Shown one piece after another: positions 27,976 through 39,361 of a DNA stretch of 64,000 nt (the stretch's first letter is position 1; each line of letters starts with the position of its first letter). A model generated the notes under the pieces. It was not told the origin of the DNA. It searched no databases and saw only the letters and a program-made list of their open reading frames with translations. The translations under genes and the position numbers were made by a program. Origin of the DNA: CAVXFS01 sp963761115 (lineage in GTDB: Bacteria > Pseudomonadota > Gammaproteobacteria > Burkholderiales > Gallionellaceae); NCBI GenBank assembly GCA_963761115.1, contig CAVXFS010000003.1, positions 124,001 to 188,000 on the forward strand, in the 5' to 3' direction.

Positions 27976-28596
27976 TTGCCTATCCCCACCCCGGAATTGG
28001 TCTACTGCGATGAATCGCTCCTGGCAGTGAACAAACCAGCAGGGTTGCTGGCTGTGCCGGGACGCGGAGCAGACAAGCAGGACTGTCTTTCTACCCGTAT
28101 CCAGAAAGAATTTGCCGATGCGCTTATCGTGCACCGACTGGACATGGCGACCTCCGGCCTGATCGTGTTCGCCCGCGGCGAGAAAATGCAGCGGCGACTG
28201 TCACAGATGTTCCGCGAGCGGGCAGTACTGAAACGATATGTGGCGGTGGTGGCGGGCAAACTTGAACCCGATACCGGCGAGATAAAACTGCCGCTGATGG
28301 CCGACTGGCCGAACCGCCCGCAACAGAAGGTCGACCATGAATCGGGCAAACCCTCGCTAACACGCTATCGGGTATTGAGCCATGAGGCCGCTATGACACG
28401 CGTGGAACTGGAACCGGTAACTGGCCGTACCCACCAGTTGCGCGTGCATCTGGCAGCCATCGGGCATCCGATCATCGGCGATGGTCTGTACGGTGGCCCT
28501 GTGGCTGTGCGTTTGCTGCTGCATGCCCGGACGCTGGAATTTGTTCATCCTGTCTCTGGTGAGCCGGTGAGCTTTACCAGCACGACCCCGTTTTGA
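27976..28596 (+). CDS. RluA-family RNA pseudouridine synthase
   Basis: 206 residues. Catalytic motif IVHRLDMATSGLIVFAR with the essential Asp, then TGRTHQLRVHLAAIGHPIIGD. There is no S4 RNA-binding domain, so it resembles the short RluA subgroup that modifies 23S rRNA and tRNA. The start appears to be TTG at 27976, 7 bp after the yjdM stop. The exact target site cannot be set from sequence. Confidence 0.9.
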   Translation: MPIPTPELVYCDESLLAVNKPAGLLAVPGRGADKQDCLSTRIQKEFADALIVHRLDMATSGLIVFARGEKMQRRLSQMFRERAVLKRYVAVVAGKLEPDTGEIKLPLMADWPNRPQQKVDHESGKPSLTRYRVLSHEAAMTRVELEPVTGRTHQLRVHLAAIGHPIIGDGLYGGPVAVRLLLHARTLEFVHPVSGEPVSFTSTTPF

Positions 28597-28653
28597 CAAA
28601 CCGCGCTGAGCGCGGATACTGTTGCCAAAGCACAAGTTGAAGGAGATGCGGTG

Positions 28654-29190
28654 ATGGAGAAAAGATCCCTTCCCCTTTCCAAAGTCTATGGGTTGCTGGA
28701 ACCGGGGCCGGTCGTGCTGATCACGACTGTCGGCAAGGGGAGGCCGAACATCATGGCCCAGTCCTGGCACACCATGCTCGAATTCGAGCCGCCGCTGGTG
28801 GCTTGCGTGGTCAGCAACCGCAATTATTCGTTCGATGCCCTGAAAGCGACGAAGGAATGCGTGATCAATATCCCGACAGTGGAACTGGCAAAACAGATGG
28901 TCGGATGCGGCAACAGCTCCGGAAAAAGAATCGACAAGTTCAAAAAATTCGGCCTGACCGCGATACCTGCTTCCTGCGTCAAGCCGCCGCTGATCGCCGA
29001 GTGTTATGCCAACCTGGAATGCAAGGTCGTCGATGGGAAGATGGTGGAAAAATACTGCCTGTTCATCCTTGAGGTAGCCAAGGCATGGATAGACCCTGCG
29101 CAGAAAAATCCGCGCACGATACATCACCGGGGCAGGGGCGTGTTCATGGTGGCCGGCGAGACCCTGCGACTGCCATCCAGAATGAAATAA
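28654..29190 (+). CDS. Flavin reductase family protein (FMN-binding split barrel)
   Basis: 178 residues from ATG at 28654 with AAGGAG upstream; the preceding GTG is also in frame. Family features: VLITTVGKGRPNIMAQSW, PPLVACVVSNRNYSF and GCGNSSGKRIDKF, as in flavoredoxin-like proteins. Expected to bind FMN and pass electrons or reduce flavin. Possible metal or disulfide chemistry by Cys residues is not determinable. Confidence 0.85.
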   Translation: MEKRSLPLSKVYGLLEPGPVVLITTVGKGRPNIMAQSWHTMLEFEPPLVACVVSNRNYSFDALKATKECVINIPTVELAKQMVGCGNSSGKRIDKFKKFGLTAIPASCVKPPLIAECYANLECKVVDGKMVEKYCLFILEVAKAWIDPAQKNPRTIHHRGRGVFMVAGETLRLPSRMK

Positions 29191-29266
29191 CCGGCACGGC
29201 AGCACGGCCCTGCCAACCGCCGATGGTATACTTGCACCCGTTTTTTTCTCATTCAACGAGGAATGC

Positions 29267-29398
29267 ATGAGCCGTACTCGATGCTTGTTTCCCCTGCCAC
29301 GACTGGCCCTTAGCCCAGTGTTGACGCCGAACCAGGTCGTTTCGCCTGCTGAAGCTCTTGCTGATGGCCTCCCTGTTTGCGCCAAGCCATCGTGTTAG
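29267..29398 (+). CDS. Possible small 43-residue protein
   Basis: ATG at 29267 has GAGGA about 6 bp upstream and opens a 43-codon frame, rich in Pro, Leu and Ala with three Cys, that overlaps the ubiJ start. No homology recalled. It may instead be leader sequence of ubiJ. Confidence 0.25.
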   Translation: MSRTRCLFPLPRLALSPVLTPNQVVSPAEALADGLPVCAKPSC

Positions 29399-29991
29399 CC
29401 CGATCCGCCGTCGCCATCCTGAATCACCTGCTCGCACAGAGCGGATGGGCGCCGCAACGCCTGGTCCGATTCAGCGGCAGGACCGCATACTTCGATACCG
29501 CGCCGTTTTCCTTCGCCTGCACGATCCAGGATGACGGCATGCTTCGCGAAGCGACGACAGATGCCAGCGCGGACGTCAACTGCATCATCCCGCCTTCGCT
29601 GCTGCCACGTTTGGCGCTGCAGGATGCGCCTGCATTCGATCTGATCGAATGTTCCGGCGATGCCGCGCTGATCGAGGAGATACTGTTTCTTGCCCGCAAC
29701 CTGCGCTGGGATGCAGCGGAGGACTTGAGCCGCATCACCGGCGATATCGCCGCCGAGCGCATCGTGAACTTTGCCAGGGATACGCATCAGCTCGCGCGCG
29801 ACACGGCGCTGAACCTGTCCCAGGCTTTGGCGGAATACTGGACGGAAGAACGCCCGTTGCTGGCCAAGCCGCAACAGATCTCGGCTTTTGCGCAGGAAGT
29901 ACGCGCACTGGGCGGTGAAGTGGACAAACTGGAACAGCGCATTGCGACCCTCTCCACCAACCCTGTTCCCGCCAGCGGCAGCAGAAAATAG
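29377..29991 (+). CDS. ubiJ: Ubiquinone biosynthesis accessory factor UbiJ
   Basis: Up to 204 residues with an SCP2-like lipid-binding domain in the N-terminal half and a C-terminal helix (EVRALGGEVDKLEQRIATL) typical of UbiJ. It is directly upstream of ubiB, as in E. coli ubiE-ubiJ-ubiB. UbiJ scaffolds the late ubiquinone enzymes. The start is unclear: TTG at 29377 or GTG at 29392, neither with a strong ribosome site. Confidence 0.88.
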   Translation: MRQAIVLARSAVAILNHLLAQSGWAPQRLVRFSGRTAYFDTAPFSFACTIQDDGMLREATTDASADVNCIIPPSLLPRLALQDAPAFDLIECSGDAALIEEILFLARNLRWDAAEDLSRITGDIAAERIVNFARDTHQLARDTALNLSQALAEYWTEERPLLAKPQQISAFAQEVRALGGEVDKLEQRIATLSTNPVPASGSRK

Positions 29992-29993
29992 AT

Positions 29994-31514
29994 ATGCGCC
30001 TGTTCCGTCTGCTGAAGATCATTTTCGTGGTGTTGCGTTTCGGACTGGACGAGTTCCTGCTGGCCCACATGCGCACGCGCTGGCTGCTGGCGCCGCTCAA
30101 CCTGTTGCTGTTCTTTCGCGACACGTCGGCGCCGCGCGCCGAGCGGTTGCGTCTTGCGCTGGAAGCGCTGGGACCGATCTTCGTCAAGTTCGGACAGGTG
30201 CTCTCGACCCGGCGCGACCTGATGCCGACCGACATCGCCGATGAGCTGGCCCGCCTGCAGGATCAGGTGCCGCCGTTCCCTTCGGATCAAGCAGTGGCAT
30301 TACTGGAGCGCATCTACAAAAAGAAACTGGACCAGGTGTTCCAAAGTTTCGACCAGACGCCGATCGCCAGTGCTTCCGTGGCGCAGGTGCATTTTGCCGT
30401 GTTGCCGGATGGGCGCGAGGTCGCCGTCAAGATCTTGCGCCCGGGCATCGAACACATCATCGCGCACGATGTCGCCTTGCTGGATATCTGCGCCGGCCTG
30501 ATCGAGCGCTGGTGGGAAGACGGCAGGCGCCTCAAGCCGCGCGAGGTCGTGAATGAATTCAAGAAATACCTGCACGATGAACTGGACCTGATGCAGGAAG
30601 CATCCAATGCCAGCCAGCTCAAACGCAACTTCGCCAATTCCTCGCTGTTGATCGTACCGGAAGTCTATTGGGACTGGTGCACGACCGACGTGATGGTGAT
30701 GGAGCGCATGGACGGCATCCCGGTCAGCCAGATCGAGGAACTGCGCGCGGCGGGCGTGGATATCTCCAGGTTGGCGGAGAACGGCGTGGAGATCTTTTAC
30801 ACCCAGGTGTTCCGCGACGGTTTCTTTCATGCCGACATGCATCCAGGCAATGTTCAGGTTGCGAGCGACGGGCGTTACATCGCACTGGACTTCGGCATCA
30901 TGGGCACGCTGACCGATGTCGACAAGCATTACCTCGCGCAAAACTTCATCGCCTTCTTCCAGCGCGATTACAAGCGCGTGGCCGAAGTGCATATCGAGTC
31001 CGGCTGGGCACCGAAAGAAACCCGCGTGGATGAACTGGAAACTGCGATACGCGCCGTGTGCGAACCGATCTTCGACAAGCCGTTGCGCGAGGTTTCGTTC
31101 GGGCGCGTGCTGCTGCGCCTGTTCCAGACTTCGCGCCGCTTCGGCATCGAGGTGCAGCCGCAACTGGTGTTGCTGCAAAAGACGTTGCTCAATATTGAGG
31201 GACTGGGATTGCAGCTCGACCCGGAACTGGACCTGTGGAAGACCGCCAAGCCGTGGCTGGAACGCTGGATGAGTGAGCAGATCGGCTGGCGCGGCTTCAT
31301 CAAGGCGTTGCGCAAGGAAGCGCCGAACTACGCCGCCATCCTGCCGGAATTGCCGCGGCTCCTTCACCAGCGGCTGAACGAGGATCCGGTCGCGAAGATC
31401 GAGGCCGCGCTGCTCGAGCTGGTGGCGGAGCATAAACAGCGTAATCGACTGCTGGAAATGGCTGTCTGGTTGTTGCTTGGCTTGGTAGTGGTTCTGCTGC
31501 TCACCACGATCTAG
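29994..31514 (+). CDS. ubiB: Ubiquinone biosynthesis ATPase/kinase-like protein UbiB
   Basis: 506 residues. ADCK-family signature KFGQVLSTRRDLMP (KxGQ motif) near residue 65, the Ala-rich nucleotide loop region SVAQVHFAVLPDG and HADMHPGN with the catalytic Asp. Two hydrophobic C-terminal segments (WLLLGLVVVLLLTTI at the end) anchor it to the membrane. It starts 2 bp after ubiJ. Converges on glmS with a 19-bp gap. Confidence 0.96.
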   Translation: MRLFRLLKIIFVVLRFGLDEFLLAHMRTRWLLAPLNLLLFFRDTSAPRAERLRLALEALGPIFVKFGQVLSTRRDLMPTDIADELARLQDQVPPFPSDQAVALLERIYKKKLDQVFQSFDQTPIASASVAQVHFAVLPDGREVAVKILRPGIEHIIAHDVALLDICAGLIERWWEDGRRLKPREVVNEFKKYLHDELDLMQEASNASQLKRNFANSSLLIVPEVYWDWCTTDVMVMERMDGIPVSQIEELRAAGVDISRLAENGVEIFYTQVFRDGFFHADMHPGNVQVASDGRYIALDFGIMGTLTDVDKHYLAQNFIAFFQRDYKRVAEVHIESGWAPKETRVDELETAIRAVCEPIFDKPLREVSFGRVLLRLFQTSRRFGIEVQPQLVLLQKTLLNIEGLGLQLDPELDLWKTAKPWLERWMSEQIGWRGFIKALRKEAPNYAAILPELPRLLHQRLNEDPVAKIEAALLELVAEHKQRNRLLEMAVWLLLGLVVVLLLTTI

Positions 31515-31533
31515 CACTTCAAGCTTCCGCCAG

Positions 31534-33364
31534 TTACTCCACCGTTACGGATTTTGCGAGGTTCCTCGGCTTGTCCACATCGGTGCCCTTGCGCAGGGCG
31601 ACATGATAGGCCAACAACTGCAACGGGATGGTATGCAGGATCGGGCTCAGGTGACCGGCGTGTTCCGGCATCTGCATCAGGTTCACGCCATCGCTGGAAT
31701 GGATGCGCGTGTTGGCATCAGCGAACACATACAACTCACCGCCGCGTGCGCGCACTTCCTGCAGGTTGGACTTGAGTTTCTCCAGCAGCGCGTCGTTCGG
31801 CGCGACGGCGATCACCGGCATGTCCTTGTCCACCAGCGCCAGCGGACCGTGCTTCAATTCTCCTGCCGGATAGGCTTCTGCATGGATATAGGAAATTTCC
31901 TTCAGCTTGAGTGCGCCCTCCAGTGCGATCGGGTAATGCAGGCCGCGCCCGAGAAACAGTGCATGGTGCTTGTCGGCAAAACGCTCGGCCAATTTTGCGA
32001 TCTCCGGTTCCAGATCCAGCACCGCCTGCGCCGCACTGGGCAGATGACGCAAGGCGTGCAGGTGTTCCTGTTCGGCTTGCTTGCTCAGTTTGCCGCGCTG
32101 CTTGGCCAGCACCAGCGTGAGCAGGAACAATGCTGCCAGTTGCGTGGTGAACGCCTTGGTGGAGGCAACACCGATCTCCGGACCGGCACGCGTCAGCATG
32201 CGCAGGCGGGACTGACCGGATCAGCGCGCTTTCCGGCACGTTGCAGATCGACAGGGTGTTGTTGTGGCCGGTGGCCTTGGCATGGTTGAGCGCGGCCAGG
32301 GTGTCGGCGGTTTCGCCCGATTGCGAGATGGTCACCACCAGCGATTTCGGGTTGGGCACGCTGACCCGGTAGCGGTATTCGCTGGCGATCTCGACATTGC
32401 ACGGGATGCCCGCGATCTCCTCCAGCCAGTAGCGTGCCACCTGCCCGGCATGGTTGCTGGTGCCGCAGGCGAGGATCAGGATGCTGTCGATGTCTGAAAA
32501 GATCGTCGACGCCTCGGCGCCGAAGATGCCGGGAACCAGCGATTGGCTGTTGCACACCGACTCCAGCGTGTTGGCCAGCGCCTGCGGTTGTTCGTGGATC
32601 TCCTTCTGCATGTAGTGGCGGTACTCACCCAGTTCGACACTGTCGTTGGTCAGTTCGCTGACATGCACCGGACGCTGCGCACTGCTGACCGCTGGCATCG
32701 AAGATCCGGTAGCCGCTCAGACCGATCTCGACCACATCGCCTTCTTCCAGATACACCATGTTTTTCGTGACCTGCAAGCAATGCCGACGCATCCGAGGCG
32801 ATGAAATGTCTCGCCTTCTCCCACACCCAGCAACAGCGGACTGCCCTTGCGCGCACCGATCAACTGGTCGGGATTGTCTGCCGCCACCACACCGATGGCG
32901 TAAGCGCCTACCAACTCGGCAAGTGCCGCCTGGGTTGCAACCAGCAGACTGTTGCCGCGTGCATAGTGGCTATGGATCAGGTGTGCGATGACTTCGGTAT
33001 CGGTATCGGAGGTGAACTCATAGCCCTGCGCACTCAGCCTTGTACGCAGTTCTTCGTAGTTTTCGATGATGCCGTTGTGCGCGACTGCGATCAGGTCGTT
33101 GCTGATATGCGGATGCGCATTGCGTTCGCTCGGCACGCCGTGGGTCGCCCAGCGCGTATGGGCGATGCCAAGATTCCCGCTGGTATTCGCGCTTTTCCCG
33201 GTCAGTTCTGCCACGCGCCCGGCGCTGCGCACGCGTTCCAGGCGGTCGTTGTTGACCACCACCAATCCGGCAGAGTCGTAACCGCGATATTCCAGCCGCA
33301 ACAGGCCCATCACCAGGATGGGTACGACATTGCGTTGCGCGATGGCGCCGACGATTCCGCACAT
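31534..33364 (-). CDS. glmS: Glutamine-fructose-6-phosphate aminotransferase (about four frameshifts)
   Basis: Makes glucosamine 6-phosphate, the first step to UDP-GlcNAc. The catalytic N-terminus MCGIVGAIAQ, the glutaminase part (HTRWATHG, NAHPH) and both SIS domains (SQSGETADT, STKAFTTQL) are present, and it ends LAKSVTVE as in the family. The frame changes near 32810, 32772, 32687 and 32213, each explained by one surplus base. No catalytic segment is lost, so I treat it as a functional gene with sequence errors. It starts 2 bp after glmU. Confidence 0.85.
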
Positions 33365-33366
33365 CG

Positions 33367-34738
33367 CTATTTTTTCTCCTTGCTTGGCCGCTGCCAGTCC
33401 GGCACGGTCACCTGCTTGCTGCGGGACAGGGTCAAGGTCCCTTCCGGGGCATCGCTGGTGATGGTGGAGCCGGCGCCGATGGTCGCGCCGCGCCCGACCT
33501 TCACCGGCGCGACCAGCTGGGTGTCCGAACCGATGAAGGCGTCATCCTCGATGACGGTGCGATACTTGTTCGCGCCATCGTAGTTGCAGGTGATGGTTCC
33601 CGCGCCGATGTTGACGCGGCTGCCCATCGTGGTGTCGCCGATATAGCTCAGGTGGTTGGCCTTGCTGTTCGCTGCGATCTCGCTGTTTTTCACTTCGACG
33701 AAATTGCCGATATGCACGTCGTCGTGCAGCTTGCTGCCGGGACGCAATCGGGCATAAGGGCCGATGCGGCAGTCCGCGCCGACGTCAGCCTGGACGATAT
33801 GGCTGTAGGGTTCGATGCAGGTTCCGGCGCCGATCTGGCTGTCGTTGATCACACTGTAAGCGCCGACTCGCACAGCATTGTCTCCCAGTTGCACATCACC
33901 TTCAAAGATGCAGCCGACATCGATCTCGACATCGCGCCCGCATGTCAGATTGCCGCGCACATCAATGCGCGCCGGATCGGCCAGCGTGACACCTTGCGCC
34001 AACAGGCGCTGGGCCTCGACTGTTGCCAGGTGCGTTCCAGTGCCGCCAGTTGCGACTTGCTGTTGATGCCCGCGGACTTCCCATTCATGCGCTGGCTGCA
34101 CGGTATGCACCGCAATACCCTGTTGCACGGCCATGCCCACGATATCGGTCAGGTAGTACTCGCCCTGCGCGTTGTTGTTCTGCAGGTTGCGCCAGCCAGC
34201 CGCGCAGACTTGTCGGTCGGCGCCAGCAGGATGCCGGTATTTACTTCCTTGATCTCGCGCTGCTCGGGCGTGGCGTCTTTTTCTTCGACGATGCTGACGC
34301 ACATCGCCCTGCGCATCGCGCACGATGCGGCCGTAGCCGGTGGGATTGTCAAGGTTGACGGTCAGCAGCACCAGCCCGTCTGCCGGCCTGTTGCATCTGG
34401 TGCAGCGTGCTGTGCTGGGTCAGCGGCACGTCGCCATACAGCACCAGCGTGCGGCTGCCATCCTGCAGATGGGGCAGCGCCTGTTGCACTGCGTGTCCGG
34501 TGCCGAGCTGCGGTTCCTGCAGGACGAATTCGGCATCGTATTGCGCCATCGTCTGCGGCACGGCTTCTCCGCCATGGCCATACACCACGCAGGTCTTGCC
34601 GGGTGACAAGCTGCGAAGCGGTATCCAGCACATGCTGCAGCAGCGGGCGCCCGGCCAGTGCATGCAACACCTTGGGCTTGTCCGAGTACATGCGCGTGCC
34701 TTTGCCGGCGGCGAGAATGATGATGTTCAGCGAGTCAT
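33367..34738 (-). CDS. glmU: Bifunctional UDP-GlcNAc pyrophosphorylase/acetyltransferase (about seven shifts)
   Basis: Last two steps to UDP-GlcNAc. The N-terminal uridylyltransferase (ILAAGKGTRMYSDKPKVLH, LYGDVPL, NNNAQGEYYLTD) and the left-handed beta-helix acetyltransferase (VNIGAGTITCNYDG, DTQLVAPVKVG) are both readable. Frame changes fall near 34607, 34380, 34297, 34208, 34193, 34075 and 34024; the last looks like a lost base. The start is unclear: ATG at 34738 follows AGGAAG but needs one more correction, and CTG at 34730 is in frame. It forms the glmU-glmS unit. Confidence 0.85.
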
Positions 34739-34885
34739 CTTGGCTTCCTGAAGATGGCGGATTATAAGCAATACGGGCGTCAGTGCTGCGCTCATCGTAT
34801 ACAGCTTCAGAGGCAGTGGACAGTTTTTGCAGCTCATCTGAACGTTCGGGAAATTCATGCCTGTTCCATATTGCGTAATCCAACA

Positions 34886-34909
34886 AAAAAGCAGCCGAAG
34901 CTGCTTTTT
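34886..34909 (-). terminator. Rho-independent terminator of the atp operon
   Basis: AAAAAGCAGC and GCTGCTTTTT form a 10-bp stem around CGAA (TTCG on the minus strand), followed by T residues when read leftward. It lies 25 bp beyond the atpC stop. The A-run on the other side could let it work in both directions. Confidence 0.88.
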
Positions 34910-34933
34910 GTTGTGATGCAATGCGATCCCTGC

Positions 34934-35360
34934 TCAGTGCGATTTCTTGCGCAGCTTCTCGATGGCATGCAATTGTGCGATCGCTTCCAGCAATTCGGCC
35001 TGGGCTTTTGCATAGTCGATATCGGAAGTCGCGATTCTTCATCGCTTCTTCCGCTGCCCGCTTGGCTTCCAGCGCTCGCGCTTCATCCAGGTCAGCACCG
35101 CGGATCGCGGTGTCGGCCAGGACCGTCACCACGCCGGGCTGGATCTCCAGCATGCCACCGGAGACATAGATCAGCTCTTCCTTGTCCGTGTCGGGCTGCT
35201 TGATGCGGATCGAGCCGGGCTTGATGCGCGTCAGCAGCGGCGCATGGCGCGGAAGGATGCCAAGTTCGCCTTCGGTGCCGGGCACTACCACCATCTCCGC
35301 CAATCCGGAAAAGATGGATTCCTCGGCACTAACGACGTCCACATGTATAGTCATGACCAT
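34934..35360 (-). CDS. atpC: ATP synthase epsilon subunit (one frameshift)
   Basis: Central-stalk subunit of F1. N-terminal beta domain IHVDVVSAEESIFSG, TEGELGILPRHAPLLT and YVSGGMLEIQP. The frame breaks near 35028; dropping one base continues through DYAKAQAELLEAIAQL to the stop at 34934, giving about 141 residues, the normal size. Last gene of the atp operon. Confidence 0.9.
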
Positions 35361-35374
35361 ATTGTATTCCCTTA

Positions 35375-36796
35375 TTACAGCGTCTTGGCTTTTTCGACGG
35401 CCTCTTCGATACCGCCGACCATGTAGAACGCCTGCTCCGGCAGATGGTCGTATTCGCCTTCGACGATGCCCTTGAAGCCCTTGATGGTTTCCTTCAGCGT
35501 GACGTATTTGCCCGGGCTGCCGGTAAATACTTCCGCCACGTGGAACGGCTGCGACAGGAAGCGCTGGATCTTGCGCGCACGGGCCACGGCCAATTTGTCT
35601 TCCGGCGCCAGTTCGTCCATGCCCAGGATCGCGATGATGTCGCGCAGTTCCTTGTAGCGCTGCAGCGTTTGCTGCACGCCGCGCGCCACGTTGTAGTGCT
35701 CTTCGCCCACCACCAGCGGATCGAGCTGGCGTGAAGTGGAATCGAGCGGATCAACCGCGGGGTAGATACCCAGCGAGGCGATGTCGCGGCTCAACACCAC
35801 GGTGGAGTCCAGGTGCAGGAAGGTGGTCGCAGGCGACGGGTCGGTCAAGTCATCCGCTGGCACGTAAACGGCCTGGATGGAAGTGATCGAACCGACCTTG
35901 GTCGAGGTGATACGCTCTTGCAGGCGGCCCATTTCTTCGGCCAGCGTCGGCTGGTAACCCACGGCGGAAGGCATACGGCCCAGCAGCGCGGACACTTCGG
36001 TACCGGCCAGTGTGTAGCGGTAGATGTTGTCCACGAAGAACAGGATGTCGCGGCCTTCGTCACGGAATTTCTCGGCCATGGTCAGGCCGGTCAGCGCCAC
36101 GCGCAGACGGTTGCCGGGCGGCTCGTTCATCTGGCCGAACACCATCGCCACCTTGGACTTGGTGAAGTCCTCGGTATCGATAACGCCCGCTTCCGACATT
36201 TCGTGATAGAAGTCGTTACCTTCGCGAGTACGCTCACCCACGCCGGCGAATACCGACAGACCACTGTGCTGCTTGGCGATGTTGTTGATCAGTTCCAGCA
36301 TGTTCACGGTCTTGCCCACGCCGGCGCCGCCGAACAGGCCGACCTTGCCGCCCTTGGCGAACGGGCAAACCAGGTCGATCACCTTGATGCCGGTTTCCAG
36401 CAGGTCGACGGAAGGGGACAGTTCGTCGAATTTCGGTGCCAGCTGGTGGATCGAACGACTTCTCGTCGCACTTGATCTCGCCGGCTTCGTCGATCGGACG
36501 GCCCAGCACATCCATGATGCGGCCCAGCGTCCCGTGGCCTACCGGAACCGAGATCGGGATTGCCGCTGTCGGTCACCGTCATGCCGCGGCGCAGACCGTC
36601 GGAGGAACCCATCGCAATGGTACGCACCACGCCGTCGCCGATCTGCTGCTGCGACTTCCAGCGTCAGTCCCTTTTCCGCAGTACTGCCCTCGCCGTCCTC
36701 GACCCGCAAGGCATTATAGACCTTGGGCATCGCATCACGCGGAAATTCGACGTCGACCACGGCGCCGATACATTGAACAATTTTTCCTTGACTCAT
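35375..36796 (-). CDS. atpD: ATP synthase beta subunit (three frameshifts)
   Basis: Catalytic F1 subunit. Walker A GGAGVGKT, the GERTREG segment and the long conserved C-terminus are intact. Three shifts lie in the first third: near 36655 (before QQQIGDGVVRTIAMG), 36558 (before ISVPVGHGTLGRIMDVLG) and 36458 (before RSIHQLAPKFDEL). Each is restored by removing one base. The start ATG at 36796 matches the family start (MSQGKIVQCIGAVVD). Confidence 0.92.
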
Positions 36797-36849
36797 TTTG
36801 ACTTCCCCAGTTATTTCAATTCTTCAATCGCCAGTTTCGGCAGTCCGCA

Positions 36850-37715
36850 TTAAACCGCAGCCGCGCCACCCACGATCTCGGAAATCTCCTTGGTGATCGC
36901 AGCCTGACGTGCCTTGTTGTAAACCAGCTTGAGTTCGCCGATGACATCCTTGGCGTTGTCCGAAGCGGCCTTCATCGCCACCATGCGCGCGCTTTGCTCG
37001 GACGCCATGTTCTCGGTCACGCTGGAATAGACCAGCGATTCGATATAGCGCACCAGCAATTCATCCACCACCATCTTTCGATTCGGGTTCGTACAGGTAA
37101 TCCCATACGCCTTCAGCCGCACCCAGCTGTTCGCCCGACAGCGGCAGCAACTGTTCGACCGCGGCTCCTGCTTCATGGTGTTGACGAAGTGGTTGTAGGC
37201 GATGTAGATGGCATCGATCTCGCCCGCGACATAGGCATCCAGCATGACCTTCACCGCGCCGACCAGTTTGTCCAGATGCGGCGTGTCGCCAAGGCCGATC
37301 ATGTGCGACTTGACGTTGACGCCGATGCGCGACATGAAACCGAAACCCTTGTTGCCGATGGCGCAGGCTGAGATCTTCTTGCCTTCGCTCTTCCCAGTCT
37401 TTCATGTGGGTGATCACGATGCGCATCAGGTTGGAGTTCAAGCCGCCGCACAAGCCCTTGTCGGAGGTAATGGTGATGATACCCGACCGACTTGACCGTT
37501 TCGCGCTTGACCAGGAATGGATGCTTGTATTCCGGATTGGCGCGCGACAGATGCGCTGCGACCTGGCGGATCTTTTCTGCATACGGACGCGCTGCGCGCA
37601 TGCGCTCCTGCGCCTTGCGCATCTTGGATGCGGCCACCATTTCCATGGCGCGCGTGATCTTGCGCGTATTTTCGACGCTCTTGATCTTGGTGCGTATTTC
37701 CTTGCTACCTGCCAT
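36850..37715 (-). CDS. atpG: ATP synthase gamma subunit (four frameshifts)
   Basis: Rotor shaft of F1. N-terminus MAGSKEIRTKIKSVENTRKI and C-terminus MVAMKAASDNAKDVIGEL are clear. Shifts near 37487, 37387, 37160 and 37078 divide it; the one near 37160 (before VEQLLPLSGEQ) looks like a missing base and the others like surplus bases. Corrected length is about 288 residues, as expected. Confidence 0.88.
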
Positions 37716-37788
37716 AGCTCATTCCGCCTTATAACCAACCACTTGGCAACCGTCTTTTGGTTGCCTAGTGGGATGGCTAGTTGTTATA

Positions 37789-39331
37789 TCAGTAGACACC
37801 CGTGGTCTTGAATTCCTCGATCGCCGCGGCCAATGCTTTCTCGTTGTCAGCCGACAACTCCTTGGTGCTATCGATCGTATCCATGATGGCGCCATGCTTG
37901 GATTTGAGGAAGGAGTGCAGCGCGTCTTCGAATGCCAATACGCGCTTGACCTCCACGTCGTCGAAGTAACCCTTGTTCACCGCAAACAGCGTCACCGACA
38001 TTTCGGCAACGCTCATCGGCGAATACTGCAGTTGCTTCATCAGTTCCATCACCAGGCGACCGCGCTCGAGTTGCTTGCGGGTGGATTCGTCCAGGTCGGA
38101 GGCAAACTGCGCGAATGCCGCCAGTTCACGATATTGCGCCAGTGCCAGACGCACACCGCCGCCCAGCTTCTTGATCGACCTTGGTCTGCGCGGCACCGCC
38201 GACGCGTGACACCGATACACCGGCGTTGATGGCGGGACGGATACCGGCGTTGAACAGGTCGGACTCCAGGAAGATCTGGCCGTCGGTGATCGAGATCACG
38301 TTGGTCGGCACGAATGCGGACACGTCGCCGGCAGCGGTTTCGATGATCGGCAGCGCGGTCAGCGAACCGGTTTTGCCCTTGACTTCACCGTTGGTGAACT
38401 TCTCGACATATTCTGCGTTCACGCGCGCGGCACGTTCCAGCAGGCGCGAGTGCAGGTAGAACACGTCGCCCGGATAGGCTTCACGGCCAGGCGGACGACG
38501 CAGCAGCAGGGAGATCTGGCGATAGGCCCAGGCTTGCTTGGTCAGATCGTCATAGATGATCAGTGCATCTTCACCGCGATCACGGAAATATTCGCCCATG
38601 GTGCAGCCTGCATAAGGTGCCAGGAATTGCATCGCGGCGGAGTCGGACGCAGTTGCCGCGACCACGATGGTGTATCCCATCGCGCCGTGCTCTTCCAGCT
38701 TGCGCACCACGTTGGCGACGGTTGAGGCTTTCTGGCCGATCGCAACGTAGATACAGGTCATGTCCTGACCCTTCTGGTTGATGATCGTGTCCACCGCAAC
38801 GGCGGTCTTGCCGGTCTGGCGGTCGCCGATGATCAACTCGCGTTGTCCGCGGCCGATCGGCACCATCGAGTCGATCGACTTCAAGCCGGTCTGCACCGGC
38901 TGGGAAACCGATTTACGCGCGATCACGCCGGGCGCGACCTTTTCGATCTTGTCGGTCATCTTGGCGTTGACCGGGCCCTTGCCGTCGATCGGCTGACCCA
39001 GCGCATTCACCACACGACCGCGCAATTCAGGGCCGACCGGGACTTCCAGGATCTTGCCGGTGCACTTGACCGTGTCGCCTTCGGTGATGTGTTCATATTC
39101 ACCCAGCACAACGGAACCCACGGAATCGCGTTCCAGGTTCAACGCCAGGCCGAAGGTGTTGCCGGGGAATTCAAGCATTTCGCCCTGCATCACGTCGGAC
39201 AGACCATGTACGCGCACGATACCGTCGGTCACGCTGACCACGGTACCTTCTGTTCGGGCCTGGGTCAGCGCCTCGAAATTCTCGATGCGACTGCGGATCA
39301 GGTTGCTAATTTCGGAAGGGTTGAGCTTCAT
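37789..39331 (-). CDS. atpA: ATP synthase alpha subunit (one frameshift)
   Basis: Non-catalytic nucleotide-binding F1 subunit. Walker A GDRQTGKTAVA, VSVSRVGGAAQT and ALAQYRELAAFAQFASDLD are present. One surplus base near 38177 (after AAQTK) splits the C-terminal 140 residues into another frame; corrected length is about 513 residues. The 73 bp before atpG hold only the ribosome site. Confidence 0.94.
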
Positions 39332-39361
39332 CTGATTTTCCTTATTTCGATAATTCTGTCA

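Noticed and set aside
28601..28615. CCGCGCT/AGCGCGG palindrome after the pseudouridine synthase gene as terminator
   Set aside because: The loop is too tight and no T-run follows; left unassigned.
34749..34933. Gene between atpC and glmU
   Set aside because: The open frame runs across the atp terminator hairpin and resembles no protein; treated as intergenic.
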